NCBI GenBank assembly: GCA_027486405.1
Contig: JAIXPD010000023.1
Span: 1 to 64,000 of the forward strand
Length of the DNA stretch: 64,000 nt
Source: Azospirillum sp.
GTDB lineage: Bacteria > Pseudomonadota > Alphaproteobacteria > Azospirillales > Azospirillaceae
Reading direction: 5' to 3'
The position numbers were made by a program, and so were the translations under genes. How positions within the stretch are numbered: the first letter of the stretch is position 1; every line of letters begins with the position of its first letter. The notes beneath the pieces were generated by a model. It saw only the letters and a list, made by a program, of their open reading frames with translations. It ran no database searches and had not been told where the DNA came from. Below, in pieces: positions 55,150-63,974 of this stretch.

Positions 55150-55877
55150 CCGACGGCCTGAACGCTGAACTGCGCGACATCTGGGTTTATCTGTCGGCCA
55201 GCCCGCTCGCCGGGTTGACGATGACGCTGGTGGCCTATCAGACCGGGCTGTGGGTGTTCGAACGCTGCGGACGGCGGCCGGTGCTGAACCCGGTGCTGAT
55301 CGCCGTGCTGCTGCTGGCCGGGGTGCTGACGCTGTCGGGCATCGACTACCGCACTTATTTCGCCGGGGCGCAGTTCGTCCATTTCCTGCTGGGTCCGGCC
55401 ACGGTGGCGCTGGCGGTTCCGCTCTACAACCAATTTCAGCAGGTGCGCCAATCGGCCCGCGCGATGATCGTGGCCCTGCTGGTCGGCTCCTCCGCCTCGG
55501 CCCTGAGCGCGGTGGTGCTGGCCTGGGCCTTTGGCGGGTCGGCGGCGACGCTGCGCTCGATGGCCCCGAAATCCGTCACCTCCCCCATCGCCATGGGCGT
55601 GTCGGAACAGATCGGCGGGCTGCCATCGCTGACCGCCGTGTTCGTCATCCTGACCGGCATCATCGCCGCCACCTTCGGCACCTGGGTTCTCAATCTGGCG
55701 CGGGTGACGGATTGGCGGGCGCGCGGCTTTGGCATGGGGGTGGCGGCCCACGGCATCGGCACCGCCCGCGCCCTTCAGGTCAACGAGGTGGCCGGGGCCT
55801 TCGCCGGGTTGGGCATGGGGTTGAACGGGCTGGCCACCGCGCTGCTGCTGCCCACCCTGTATCGCCTGTTCTGGTGA
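55146..55877 (+). CDS. lrgB: LrgB/CidB-family membrane protein
   Basis: The 243-residue membrane protein has about seven hydrophobic segments and the LrgB signature blocks NPVLIAVLLLAGVL, FLLGPATVALAVPLYNQ, LRSMAPKSVTSPIAMGVSEQIGGLPSLTAVFVILTGI and GMGVAAHGIGTARALQ. It is the partner of LrgA and probably forms the transport or export unit with it. The last codon and stop (TGG TGA) form part of the 10-bp duplication made by the mobile element that follows at once. Confidence 0.94.
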   Translation: MTDGLNAELRDIWVYLSASPLAGLTMTLVAYQTGLWVFERCGRRPVLNPVLIAVLLLAGVLTLSGIDYRTYFAGAQFVHFLLGPATVALAVPLYNQFQQVRQSARAMIVALLVGSSASALSAVVLAWAFGGSAATLRSMAPKSVTSPIAMGVSEQIGGLPSLTAVFVILTGIIAATFGTWVLNLARVTDWRARGFGMGVAAHGIGTARALQVNEVAGAFAGLGMGLNGLATALLLPTLYRLFW

Positions 55878-55881
55878 GGGG

Positions 55882-56098
55882 CAGGGCAATCGCTTGAAGC
55901 ATCGTGCGATCGGCCGGAACAAGAGTTGCCACGGATTTCGCGGAACGCGTCTCAGAGCCATCCGTTCGCGATCAACCCCGTGAGGGGATGCGGGATGCAA
56001 TTTGGGTCGAACATCCGCGCAATCCCTCATTTTGTCCGTGAAATCCGCGTCCATTCTTGCTTGCCTGACGATGATCACTCGTTCAAGCGATTGCCCTG
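55882..56098 (+). mobile_element. MITE-like element, type B (copy 2), 217 bp with 10-bp target duplication
   Basis: The ends CAGGGCAATCGCTTGAA and TTCAAGCGATTGCCCTG are perfect 17-bp inverted repeats. Exact 10-bp direct repeats TGGTGAGGGG flank it (55872-55881 and 56099-56108). The interior (CCACGGATTTCGCGG ... GTCCGTGAAATCCGCG) is unrelated to the type C interior, yet the termini are the same. It sits 5 bp after the lrgB stop codon. No transposase gene is inside. Confidence 0.92.
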
Positions 56099-56170
56099 TG
56101 GTGAGGGGCATCGTTTGGTGAGGGGCCGCCGATTTTCGCCCAATGGTTGGCCCGCACCGCAATCCGGGGC

Positions 56171-56199
56171 TTGACAGCCATGCCGCACCTGCGCACAGT
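56171..56199 (+). promoter_or_regulatory. possible promoter for leuA
   Basis: A perfect TTGACA (56171-56176) is followed after 17 bp by CACAGT (56194-56199), a poor -10. If active it would start transcription near 56206, giving a leader of about 320 nt before leuA that includes the short frame and pairings described below. Confidence 0.35.
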
Positions 56200-56320
56200 G
56201 CGCCCCATGATGACGACCGATCGCATGAACGCCCTTCTTCGACTTGCCAACCCGGCGCTTTGAAGCGTCCGGGTCAACGCGTTCGCATATCCTTGCCCAT
56301 CGGTCGAAGTGTCTGTTCCC

Positions 56321-56398
56321 ATGAGTGGTTTTTGCATCGGCGCTGAACCCGCCGTTTCCCGGCCGAGGCCGGGGCTGCGACTTAGCAGCGGTCGTTGA
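56321..56398 (+). CDS. possible 25-residue leader peptide upstream of leuA
   Basis: A short frame from ATG to TGA encodes 25 residues starting MSGFCIGAEPAV and ending LRLSSGR. It contains two leucine codons (CTG and CTT) within its last nine sense codons. The final codons overlap the first arm of an RNA pairing (56389-56395) that competes with a second hairpin. Position before leuA and this overlap suggest a leader peptide for attenuation, but the leucine content is low and the ribosome site is weak, so this stays tentative. Confidence 0.3.
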   Translation: MSGFCIGAEPAVSRPRPGLRLSSGR

Positions 56399-56435
56399 GC
56401 CACACCGGCGGCTCCACGACCGTAGCTTCGCCGGT
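56389..56435 (+). promoter_or_regulatory. mutually exclusive RNA pairings in the leuA leader
   Basis: CGGTCGT (56389-56395) can pair with ACGACCG (56416-56422), while ACCGGCG (56404-56410) can pair with CGCCGGT (56429-56435). The four arms alternate, so the two hairpins cannot form together. No T run follows, so this is not a standard intrinsic terminator; it may act on translation or Rho access. Confidence 0.35.
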
Positions 56436-56529
56436 TCCGCACCGCACCCGCTTTGAAAACACCGTCCCGTCCGATCCGCCGAGCGCCCTGAGCCGCGCCG
56501 CGATCCGGGACCACAGGAGCCAGACACCG

Positions 56530-58230
56530 ATGACCGCTGTGACCGCCCAAACCGCCGCCACCACCGTCAAGGCCGCCGACAAATACACCCCCTTCCCGCC
56601 GGTGAAGCTGACCAACCGCGAATGGCCGTCGCGCGTGCTGGACAAGGCCCCGATGTGGTGTTCGGTCGATCTGCGCGACGGCAACCAGGCCCTGATCGAG
56701 CCGATGGGGCCGGACCGCAAACGCGCGATGTTCGACACCCTGTTGCAAATGGGATTCAAGGAGATCGAGGTCGGTTTCCCCGCCGCGTCGCAGACCGATT
56801 TCGATTTCTGCCGTGAGATCATCGACGGCAACAAGATCCCCGACGGCGTCACCATCCAGGTCCTGACCCAGTCGCGGGAGGAGCTGATCCGCCGCACCTT
56901 CGACGGCATCAAGGGGACCAAGCGCGCCATCGTCCACCTGTACAACTCCACCTCGGAGTTGCAGCGCCGCGTGGTGTTCGGGCTGGACCGCCAGGGCATC
57001 ATCGACATCGCCGTCGCCGGGACCAAGCTGATCAAGCAGTTGGCCGATGAGACCCCGGACACCGAGATCGTCCTGCAATATTCGCCGGAAAGCTTCACCG
57101 GGACCGAGCTGGATTTCGCGGTCGAGATTTGCGAAGCGGTGATGGACGTCTGGCAACCGACGCCGGAGCGCAAGATCATCCTGAATCTGCCCGCCACGGT
57201 CGAAATGTCGATGCCCAACATCCACGCCGACCAGATCGAATGGTTCTGCAAGACGCTGAAGAACCGCGAAAGCGCCATCATCTCCCTGCACCCGCACAAC
57301 GACCGTGGGACCGGCGTCGCGGCGGCGGAACTGGGCCTGCTGGCCGGGGGCGACCGTGTCGAAGGGACCCTGTTCGGCAACGGCGAGCGCACCGGCAACG
57401 TCGATGTCATCACGTTGGCGATGAACCTGTTCACCCAGGGCGTCGATCCCGGCCTGACCATCACCGACATCAGCGAGATCGTGCGCGTGTCGGAATATTG
57501 CACGCAGTTGCCGGTCCACCCGCGCCACCCCTACGCCGGTGAGCTGGTGTTCACCGCCTTCTCCGGATCGCACCAGGACGCGATCAACAAGGGGCTGAAG
57601 GCGCTGAACAAGTCGAACAGCGGCAAGTGGGAGGTTCCCTATCTGCCCATCGACCCGCAGGATCTGGGCCGCAGCTACGAGGCGGTGATCCGCATCAACA
57701 GCCAATCGGGCAAGGGCGGCATCGCCTATGTCCTGGAAAAGGATTACGGCCTGCAAATCCCGCGCAAGCTGCAAATCGAGTTTTCCAAGATCGTCCAGCG
57801 CGTCGCCGACGAAACCGGCAAGGAGCTGTCGCCGGTCAACATCTATGAGACCTTCAAGACCGAGTATCTGGACGCCGACACCCCGCTGGCCCTGATCGAA
57901 CACGCGACCGAGCCGCGCGGCCCGAACTCCGGCACCCGTGTGTTGAGCGCGGTCGTCACCCGCAACGGCAAGACCGAAAAGATCAAGGGCAGCGGCAAGG
58001 GTCCGGTGGACGCTTTCGTCGACGCGCTGCGCCAGGGCTGCGGCATCGACCTGCATGTGCTGGATTACCGCGAACACGCCATCGGCGAGGGCGAGGACGC
58101 GCAAGCCTGCTCCTACTTCGAGGTCAAGACCAGCGACGGGCGCACCCTGTTCGGCGTGGGCATCGACGCCGACATCGTGACCGCGAGCTTGCGCGCCCTG
58201 GTCAGCGCGGCGAACCGGGCGATCCGGTAA
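56530..58230 (+). CDS. leuA: 2-isopropylmalate synthase, long type
   Basis: LeuA condenses acetyl-CoA with 2-ketoisovalerate, the first step of leucine synthesis. The 566-residue protein belongs to the long (LeuA type 2) group. The TIM-barrel domain has CSVDLRDGNQALIEPMG (metal and substrate site), QSREELIRRTFDGIKGTKRAIVHLYNSTS, and SLHPHNDRGTGVAAAELGLLAGGDRVEGTLFGNGERTGN with the HxH metal pair and the catalytic loop. The C-terminal regulatory domain (about 430-560) allows leucine feedback. ATG at 56530 fits the family start; the upstream frame overlaps the leader structures. A terminator follows. Confidence 0.96.
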   Translation: MTAVTAQTAATTVKAADKYTPFPPVKLTNREWPSRVLDKAPMWCSVDLRDGNQALIEPMGPDRKRAMFDTLLQMGFKEIEVGFPAASQTDFDFCREIIDGNKIPDGVTIQVLTQSREELIRRTFDGIKGTKRAIVHLYNSTSELQRRVVFGLDRQGIIDIAVAGTKLIKQLADETPDTEIVLQYSPESFTGTELDFAVEICEAVMDVWQPTPERKIILNLPATVEMSMPNIHADQIEWFCKTLKNRESAIISLHPHNDRGTGVAAAELGLLAGGDRVEGTLFGNGERTGNVDVITLAMNLFTQGVDPGLTITDISEIVRVSEYCTQLPVHPRHPYAGELVFTAFSGSHQDAINKGLKALNKSNSGKWEVPYLPIDPQDLGRSYEAVIRINSQSGKGGIAYVLEKDYGLQIPRKLQIEFSKIVQRVADETGKELSPVNIYETFKTEYLDADTPLALIEHATEPRGPNSGTRVLSAVVTRNGKTEKIKGSGKGPVDAFVDALRQGCGIDLHVLDYREHAIGEGEDAQACSYFEVKTSDGRTLFGVGIDADIVTASLRALVSAANRAIR

Positions 58231-58261
58231 CGCGCCTGCGTTCCTTCGTCGGCCCACAACG

Positions 58262-58300
58262 CCCTCCCCCGCTCCGGCGGTGGGAGGGTGTTGCATTTTT
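58262..58300 (+). terminator. terminator downstream of leuA
   Basis: CCCTCCC (58262-58268) pairs with GGGAGGG (58282-58288), with an inner CCGC/GCGG stem, and is followed by TGTTGCATTTTT. It lies about 30 bp after the leuA stop. Confidence 0.75.
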
Positions 58301-58375
58301 GGGCGGCACCTTGCCCCGCCGCACCGCACCGGCCTATAAGAGCCTCAGCAGTCAGGCAGAACAGCGGGCATCGGA

Positions 58376-59362
58376 ATGATCGTCGTCACCGGCGGGGCCG
58401 GCTTCATCGGCTCCAACCTTGTCGCGGCGCTGGCGGCGCGCGGTCTGACCAACGTGGCGGTGATCGACCGTTTCCGCGACGGCGACAAATGGCAGAATTT
58501 GGCCAAGCGCGAGGTCGCCGCCCTGGTCCGCCCCGAAGACACCATGGCGTTCCTCGACCAGCACGCCGCCGAAATCGACACGGTGTTCCATCTGGGGGCG
58601 ATTTCCGCCACCACCGAACGCGACGTCGACAAGATCGTCGCCAACAACGTCGCGCTGACGCTCGATCTGTGGCGCTGGTGCGCGTGGCGCGGCTGCCGGT
58701 TGATCTACGCCTCCTCCGCCGCCACCTACGGCGACGGGTCGGCCGGGTTCGAGGATGACGGGTCGTGCGAGGGGCTGGCGCGGCTGCGCCCGCTCAACGC
58801 CTATGGCTGGTCCAAGCATCTGATCGACCGCCGGATCGCCCGCGCGGTGGCCGACGCCGATCTGCTGCCGCCGCAATGGGCCGGGCTGAAATTCTTCAAC
58901 GTCTATGGCCCGAACGAGACGCACAAGGGCGATATGATGAGCGTGGTGGCCAAGCTGCACCCGGTCTTGTCCGCCGGTCAGCCCGCCCGCCTGTTCAAAT
59001 CGCACAAGGACGGGTTCGAGGATGGCGGGCAGTTGCGCGACTTCATTTTCGTCGACGACTGCGTCGCCGTGATGCTGTGGCTGTACGACCGCCCGGACGT
59101 CAGCGGCCTGTTCAACGTCGGCACCGGGGTCGCGCGCAGCTTCAAGGATCTGGCGCTCGCCACCTTCGCCGCGCTGAACCGCGATCCGGTGATCGACTAC
59201 ATCGACATGCCGGAGCATCTGCGCGGCAAATACCAGTATTTCACCCAGGCCAGCACCGACCGCCTGCGCGCCGCCGGATTCGACCGCCCCTTCACCAGCC
59301 TGGAGGATGGGGTGCGGCGGTACGTTCAGGATCATCTGTCGCAACCCGACCCGTACCGTTGA
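58376..59362 (+). CDS. hldD: ADP-L-glycero-D-manno-heptose 6-epimerase
   Basis: HldD (RfaD) makes ADP-L-glycero-D-manno-heptose for the inner core of lipopolysaccharide. The 328-residue SDR enzyme has TGGAGFIGSN (5-14), the serine region YASSAATYGDG (111-121), Y143/K147 in NAYGWSKHL, and the family-specific KFFNVYGPNETHKGDMMSVV and DGGQLRDFIFVDDCV stretches. It is followed by lgt after 15 bp. The family works as a cytosolic multimer with NADP. Confidence 0.94.
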   Translation: MIVVTGGAGFIGSNLVAALAARGLTNVAVIDRFRDGDKWQNLAKREVAALVRPEDTMAFLDQHAAEIDTVFHLGAISATTERDVDKIVANNVALTLDLWRWCAWRGCRLIYASSAATYGDGSAGFEDDGSCEGLARLRPLNAYGWSKHLIDRRIARAVADADLLPPQWAGLKFFNVYGPNETHKGDMMSVVAKLHPVLSAGQPARLFKSHKDGFEDGGQLRDFIFVDDCVAVMLWLYDRPDVSGLFNVGTGVARSFKDLALATFAALNRDPVIDYIDMPEHLRGKYQYFTQASTDRLRAAGFDRPFTSLEDGVRRYVQDHLSQPDPYR

Positions 59363-59377
59363 GCGGAGCCTGATCCG

Positions 59378-60184
59378 ATGGCCATGGCCTTTCCCTCCAT
59401 CGACCCGGTGGCGTTCAGCCTTGGGCCGCTCGTTGTCCGCTGGTACGCGCTGGCCTATCTGGCCGGGTTCGTGCTGGGGTGGCGCTATTGCCTTGCCCTG
59501 GCGCGGCAAAGCGGGCAGCGCCCCTCGCCAGAGGATTTCGACGATTTCCTGACCTGGGCGGTGATCGGCACGATTTTGGGCGGACGGCTGGGCTATGTGC
59601 TGTTCTACAACCTGCCCTACTACGCCGCCAACCCGCTGGACGCGCTCCAGGTCTGGCACGGCGGCATGTCGTTCCATGGCGGGATGACCGGCGTGCTGGT
59701 CGCCATCGCCCTGTTCTGCTGGCGGCGCGGGCTGTCGGCCTTCGTCTTTGGCGACCTGATCGCCGCCTGCGCGCCGATCGGCCTGTTCTTCGGCCGGATC
59801 GCCAACTTCATCAACGGCGAACTCTATGGCCGCCCGGCCAGCGATGTGGCGTGGGCGATGGTGTTTCCGCGCGACCCGTTGCAGACGCCGCGCCACCCCA
59901 GCCAGCTTTACGAAGCCGCGCTGGAAGGGGCCGTTCTTTTTGTTCTGTTGGCGGTGGCGGTGCGCAGCCCGGCCATCCGCCGCCGCCCCGGCATGGTCAG
60001 CGGCCTGTTCTTCGTCGGCTATGGTCTGGCCCGGATCACGGTGGAGTTCTTCCGCGAACCCGATCCGCAGCTTGGCTTCCTGTTCGCCGGGGCGACGATG
60101 GGGCAATTGCTGTCGCTGCCGATGCTGCTGGTCGGCGCGTGGCTGATGCTGCGCGGCCAGCGCGCCGCCCAGCCCGCCGCCTGA
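59378..60184 (+). CDS. lgt: prolipoprotein diacylglyceryl transferase
   Basis: Lgt adds diacylglycerol from phosphatidylglycerol to the lipobox cysteine of prolipoproteins in the inner membrane. The 268-residue protein has about seven hydrophobic helices and the key motifs VWHGGMSFHGGMTGV, FFGRIANFINGELYGR (essential Arg and Asn, Glu) and RHPSQLYEAALEG. ATG at 59378 is chosen, two codons before a second Met. Gene order lgt-midA-pgeF is common in alphaproteobacteria. Confidence 0.96.
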   Translation: MAMAFPSIDPVAFSLGPLVVRWYALAYLAGFVLGWRYCLALARQSGQRPSPEDFDDFLTWAVIGTILGGRLGYVLFYNLPYYAANPLDALQVWHGGMSFHGGMTGVLVAIALFCWRRGLSAFVFGDLIAACAPIGLFFGRIANFINGELYGRPASDVAWAMVFPRDPLQTPRHPSQLYEAALEGAVLFVLLAVAVRSPAIRRRPGMVSGLFFVGYGLARITVEFFREPDPQLGFLFAGATMGQLLSLPMLLVGAWLMLRGQRAAQPAA

Positions 60185-60202
60185 TCCGGGGAGACCGCCC
60201 CT

Positions 60203-61369
60203 ATGAGCGATGACACGCTCGCCCGCCTGCTGGCCCGCCGCATCCTGCTGGACGGCCCCCTGCCGGTCAGCGCCTTCATGGCCGAAGCGCTGGGCCATCC
60301 GCGTTTGGGCTATTACACCCGCCAGGATCCGTTCGGGGCCGCTGGCGATTTCACCACCGCGCCGGAAATCAGCCAGATGTTCGGCGAACTGGTCGGGCTG
60401 TGGTGCGTGGATTCCTGGGTGCGCATGGGCGGACCCGGCCCCTTCCATCTGGTGGAGCTGGGGCCCGGTCGTGGCACGCTGATGCGCGACATCCTGCGCG
60501 CCGCCGCCGTGGTTCCGCAATTCCAGGCCAACGCCACGCTGCATCTGGTGGAAACCAGCCTGACCCTGCGCGCGCGCCAGCGGGAAATGCTGGAAGCGCA
60601 GCGCAACGGCATGGCCATCCACTGGCACGACCGGTTGGAGGCTGTGCCCGACGGCCCGACCCTGCTGGTCGCCAACGAGTTCTTTGACGCGCTGCCGATC
60701 CGTCAGGTGGAAAAGACCGCCCATGGCTGGTTCGAACGTCTGGTCGATCTCGACCCGGCGGGGACGGAGGACGCGCCGCGCTTCCGCTTCGTGCTGGAAG
60801 CCTTCGGCAGTTCCGGCACCCGGCTGGTCCCGGTGATGCTGCGCGACCGCGCCGCCGTCGGCAGCGTGGTGGAGGTGTCGCCGGTGTCCTGCGCCGTCGC
60901 CCGCCTGATCGGCGCGCGCCTGGCCGCCCATCCCGGCGCGGCGCTGTTCATCGATTATGGCTATGGCCATGGCCCGGCGGTGGGCGACACGCTGCAAGCG
61001 CTGCGGCGGCACGCCTTCGCCCCGGTTCTGGACGATCCGGGGGAAGCCGACATCACCGCCCACGTCGATTTCGCCGCGCTCGCCGCCGCCGCCCGCAGCG
61101 CCGGGGCCGAAGCGTTCGGCACGGTGGAGCAGGGCGATTGGCTGGCCGCGCTGGGCATCCGCCAGCGCGCCGCCGCGCTGTCGGCCAAGGCCAACGCTGC
61201 CCAGGCCGCCGACATCCGGTCGGCTCTGGCCCGTTTGGTGGACGCCGACCAGATGGGACGGCTGTTCAAGCTGCTGGCCCTGACCTCCCCCGGTGCCTTT
61301 CCCGACGGCGGCGCTCCGGCGGGTTTCCACCGGCTGTGGACGCCAACGGAATCCGACGGAAGCCCTTGA
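60203..61369 (+). CDS. SAM-dependent methyltransferase, NDUFAF7/MidA family
   Basis: The 388-residue protein matches the COG1565 (DUF185) family. Visible blocks are LGYYTRQDPFGAAGDFTTAPEISQMFGELVGLW (about 37-69), the SAM-binding HLVELGPGRGTLMRDILRAA (88-107) and LLVANEFFDALPIRQ. The mitochondrial member NDUFAF7 dimethylates an arginine of a complex I subunit, so the bacterial protein may modify NuoD or another respiratory protein. That function is by family only. The gene lies 18 bp after lgt and about 50 bp before pgeF. Confidence 0.9.
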   Translation: MSDDTLARLLARRILLDGPLPVSAFMAEALGHPRLGYYTRQDPFGAAGDFTTAPEISQMFGELVGLWCVDSWVRMGGPGPFHLVELGPGRGTLMRDILRAAAVVPQFQANATLHLVETSLTLRARQREMLEAQRNGMAIHWHDRLEAVPDGPTLLVANEFFDALPIRQVEKTAHGWFERLVDLDPAGTEDAPRFRFVLEAFGSSGTRLVPVMLRDRAAVGSVVEVSPVSCAVARLIGARLAAHPGAALFIDYGYGHGPAVGDTLQALRRHAFAPVLDDPGEADITAHVDFAALAAAARSAGAEAFGTVEQGDWLAALGIRQRAAALSAKANAAQAADIRSALARLVDADQMGRLFKLLALTSPGAFPDGGAPAGFHRLWTPTESDGSP

Positions 61370-61420
61370 CCCGTCGGGCGCAAGCCGCAAGTCTAAGGGG
61401 CTGGGCCTGACCAACACAGG

Positions 61421-62197
61421 ATGGTGTTTGTGATTACCCTTGGCGCGCTGAACGACATCACCCACATCCGCCACGCCTTTTTCACGCGGAATGGGGGCGT
61501 GTCCACCGGGCTTTACACCTCGCTGAATTGCGGGCTGGGATCGAAGGACGATCCGGCGGCGGTCCGGGAGAACCGCGCCCGCGCCGCCGCGCGGATGGAG
61601 GTGACGCCCGACAGCCTCGTCACCTGTTATCAGATTCACAGCCCGACCTGCGTCGTGGTGGACACGCCCTGGACGCCGGACGCCAGCCCGCAAGCCGACG
61701 CGATGGTGACGAACACGCCCGGCATCGCGCTGGGCATCCTCACCGCCGATTGCGCGCCGGTGCTGTTCGCCGACACCAAGGCCCGCGTCATCGGGGCCGC
61801 GCACGCCGGGTGGAAAGGGGCCAAGGGCGGTGTGCTGGAAGCGACGGTCGCCCGCATGGTGGCGTTGGGGGCCAACCCCAGCCGGATCGTCGCCTGCATC
61901 GGCCCCTGCATCGCCCAGCGGTCCTACGAGGTCGGCCCGGAATTCCCCGCCCCCTTCCTGGCGGAGGACGAGCGCAACCGCGATTACTTCGCCCCCGCCC
62001 GCCGCCCTGGTCACTTCCTGTTCGATCTGCCCGCCTACGTCACCCGCCGCCTGGGCGACGCCGGAGTCGCGATGATCCAGCGCTGCCCCAACGACACGGT
62101 GGCCGAGGAAGACCGCTTTTTCAGCTACCGCCGGTCCTGTTTGCGCGGGGAAGACGATTACGGCCGGGGCCTGTCGGCCATCGTCCTGCAAAGCTGA
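61421..62197 (+). CDS. pgeF: peptidoglycan editing factor PgeF (YfiH, laccase-domain)
   Basis: The 258-residue protein has the YfiH fold: AFFTRNGGVSTGLYTSLNCG (19-38), TADCAPVLFADTKARVIGAAHAGWKGAKGGVLEATV with the zinc-binding Cys and His, and ACIGPCIAQRSYEVG. PgeF removes L-Ser-containing muropeptides misincorporated by MurC and also shows purine nucleosidase or polyphenol oxidase activity in some species. It is the last gene of the hldD-lgt-midA-pgeF group. ATG at 61421 is used. Confidence 0.93.
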   Translation: MVFVITLGALNDITHIRHAFFTRNGGVSTGLYTSLNCGLGSKDDPAAVRENRARAAARMEVTPDSLVTCYQIHSPTCVVVDTPWTPDASPQADAMVTNTPGIALGILTADCAPVLFADTKARVIGAAHAGWKGAKGGVLEATVARMVALGANPSRIVACIGPCIAQRSYEVGPEFPAPFLAEDERNRDYFAPARRPGHFLFDLPAYVTRRLGDAGVAMIQRCPNDTVAEEDRFFSYRRSCLRGEDDYGRGLSAIVLQS

Positions 62198-62383
62198 CCG
62201 GGAAAGCACCGCATCGATTGCTCGATCCGATATCGTTCGGATTTGAAGCAATTGCCGTTGGACGCGATTCGCGCGATGATGCCGGAACAGCATCGGTTGC
62301 GCGGCCCGCCGGTGCGGCGACCCAACATCCGGTTCGTTCCGCGACGCCGCAACACCATCCTTGGCACAAGGAGGGGCTGGCCG

Positions 62384-62818
62384 ATGCAGGATTGGAACGC
62401 GGACATGGTCATCGACCATGGCGTGTTGGACGACGATCACCACAGGACGCACGAGCTGATTCGCCGCTTTCTGGCGCTTCCGGCGGAGGATGACCAGAGG
62501 CTGAAGGCCATCGCGCTGTTGGAACGGCTGCGGGATCTGTCGATCCAGCATTTCATGAGGGAAGAAAAGGTTCAGGTCGCCATCCGTTACCCGCTGTTGA
62601 ACGAACACAGCGCCCAGCACCGCCGGATGATCGTTCTGCTCAGCGAGATCATCGAACAGGTGGAGGCGCGGGAATCGGTGTTTCCGTTCAGCTATATCAA
62701 GACCCAGACCGACCAGCTCCTGCCCCATTGGTTCCTGGAACATTTCACGCGGGCGGACCTGCCGCTCAAGCTTCACATCGCCAAAACCCCCACCGTGATG
62801 AAGGCCCTCGCCCGATGA
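62384..62818 (+). CDS. bacteriohemerythrin-like protein
   Basis: The 144-residue protein has the ligand pattern of a hemerythrin: an N-terminal His in DDDHHRTHELI (19-23), H56-x3-E60 in QHFMRE, H75-x3-H79 in HSAQH, and H115 plus H120-x4-D125 in PHWFLEHFTRAD. This would hold a di-iron centre that binds oxygen. Single-domain forms store or sense oxygen or protect against NO. ATG at 62384 has AAGGAGG about 13 bp upstream and excludes an unlike N-terminal extension. It stands between pgeF and prs as a separate unit. Confidence 0.88.
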   Translation: MQDWNADMVIDHGVLDDDHHRTHELIRRFLALPAEDDQRLKAIALLERLRDLSIQHFMREEKVQVAIRYPLLNEHSAQHRRMIVLLSEIIEQVEARESVFPFSYIKTQTDQLLPHWFLEHFTRADLPLKLHIAKTPTVMKALAR

Positions 62819-63035
62819 GGGAACCGGACGCAAGACCGCTCAATCAAAGCGGTCATGGCCGAACCGGCTATGCCCCCGGTGCAGGGGGGCATTCCCGATC
62901 CGGGGCAGCCCGAACGTCATGGAACGTTTACACACGCACGCCCCCCTGTTATGGTCCCGCCCGTTTTCAAGGGGCGACGGCGCGCAAGCGGCGAGCGCAT
63001 CTTGAGCCGTTTCCCTGCAAAGAGAGCCGACTCCG

Positions 63036-63974
63036 ATGAAGGTGCTTGCCGGCAACAGCAACCGTCCGCTGGCCGAGGCGATCTCCACATGTCTGGGGGT
63101 GCCGCTGACCAAGGCCAGCGTTCGCCGCTTCTCCGACATGGAGGTGTTCGTCGAAATTCTGGAGAATGTGCGTGGCGAGGACGTGTTCGTCGTCCAGTCC
63201 ACCTCCTTCCCGGCGAACGACAACCTGATGGAACTGCTGGTCACGATCGACGCGCTTCGGCGCGGGTCGGCCCGGCGCATCACGGCGGTCATCCCCTATT
63301 ACGGCTACGCCCGCCAGGATCGCAAGACCGGCCCGCGCACGCCGATCTCGGCCAAGCTGGTCGCCAACCTGATCACCCAGGCCGGTGCCAACCGCGTGCT
63401 GACGATGGATCTGCACGCTGGTCAGATCCAGGGCTTCTTCGACATCCCGACCGACAATCTGATGGGCGCGCCGGTGTTCGAAAAGGACATCCGTCACACC
63501 TTCAGCGATCACATGGACCAAGTCACCATCGTGTCGCCGGACGTCGGCGGCGTGGTGCGCGCCCGTGCGCTGGCCAAGCGGTTGGACGCCGATCTGGCCA
63601 TCATCGACAAGCGCCGCGAACGCGCGGGCGTGTCGGAGGTGATGAACATCATCGGTGACGCCGAAGGCCGCCGCTGCATCCTGGTCGACGACATCGTCGA
63701 TTCGGGCGGCACGCTGTGCAACGCCGCCGTCGCGCTGATGGAGGCCGGGGCCAAGTCGGTCCACGCCTATTGCACCCACGGCGTTCTGTCGGGCGGTGCG
63801 GTGGCCCGCGTCGCCGTGTCGCCGCTGGAACAGCTCGTCACCACCGACAGCATCCAGGCGACCGAGGCGGTGCGCGTGTCGCGCAACACCCGTCAACTGA
63901 CCATCGCCCCGCTGATCGCCGAAGCGATCATGCGCATCAGCGAAGAGCGGTCGGTGTCCAGCCTGTTCTCGTAA
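63036..63974 (+). CDS. prs: ribose-phosphate pyrophosphokinase
   Basis: Prs makes PRPP from ribose 5-phosphate and ATP, for purine, pyrimidine, histidine and tryptophan synthesis. The 312-residue protein has [13 protein letters not shown] (PP/ATP loop region), [39 protein letters not shown] and the PRPP loop [14 protein letters not shown]. These show the regular class I enzyme, which forms phosphate-activated hexamers. Length and start (ATG 63036) are standard. The gene is complete, with 26 bp left to the window end. Confidence 0.97.
   Translation: MKVLAGNSNRPLAEAISTCLGVPLTKASVRRFSDMEVFVEILENVRGEDVFVVQSTSFPANDNLMELLVTIDALRRGSARRITAVIPYYGYARQDRKTGPRTPISAKLVANLITQAGANRVLTMDLHAGQIQGFFDIPTDNLMGAPVFEKDIRHTFSDHMDQVTIVSPDVGGVVRARALAKRLDADLAIIDKRRERAGVSEVMNIIGDAEGRRCILVDDIVDSGGTLCNAAVALMEAGAKSVHAYCTHGVLSGGAVARVAVSPLEQLVTTDSIQATEAVRVSRNTRQLTIAPLIAEAIMRISEERSVSSLFS

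Noticed and set aside
58352..62833. A 1493-codon open frame on the minus strand opposite hldD, lgt, midA, pgeF and the hemerythrin
   Set aside because: It runs antisense to five clearly recognised genes, its composition (Gln/His/Arg/Gly-rich) is that of a GC-rich shadow frame, and it shows no family motif.
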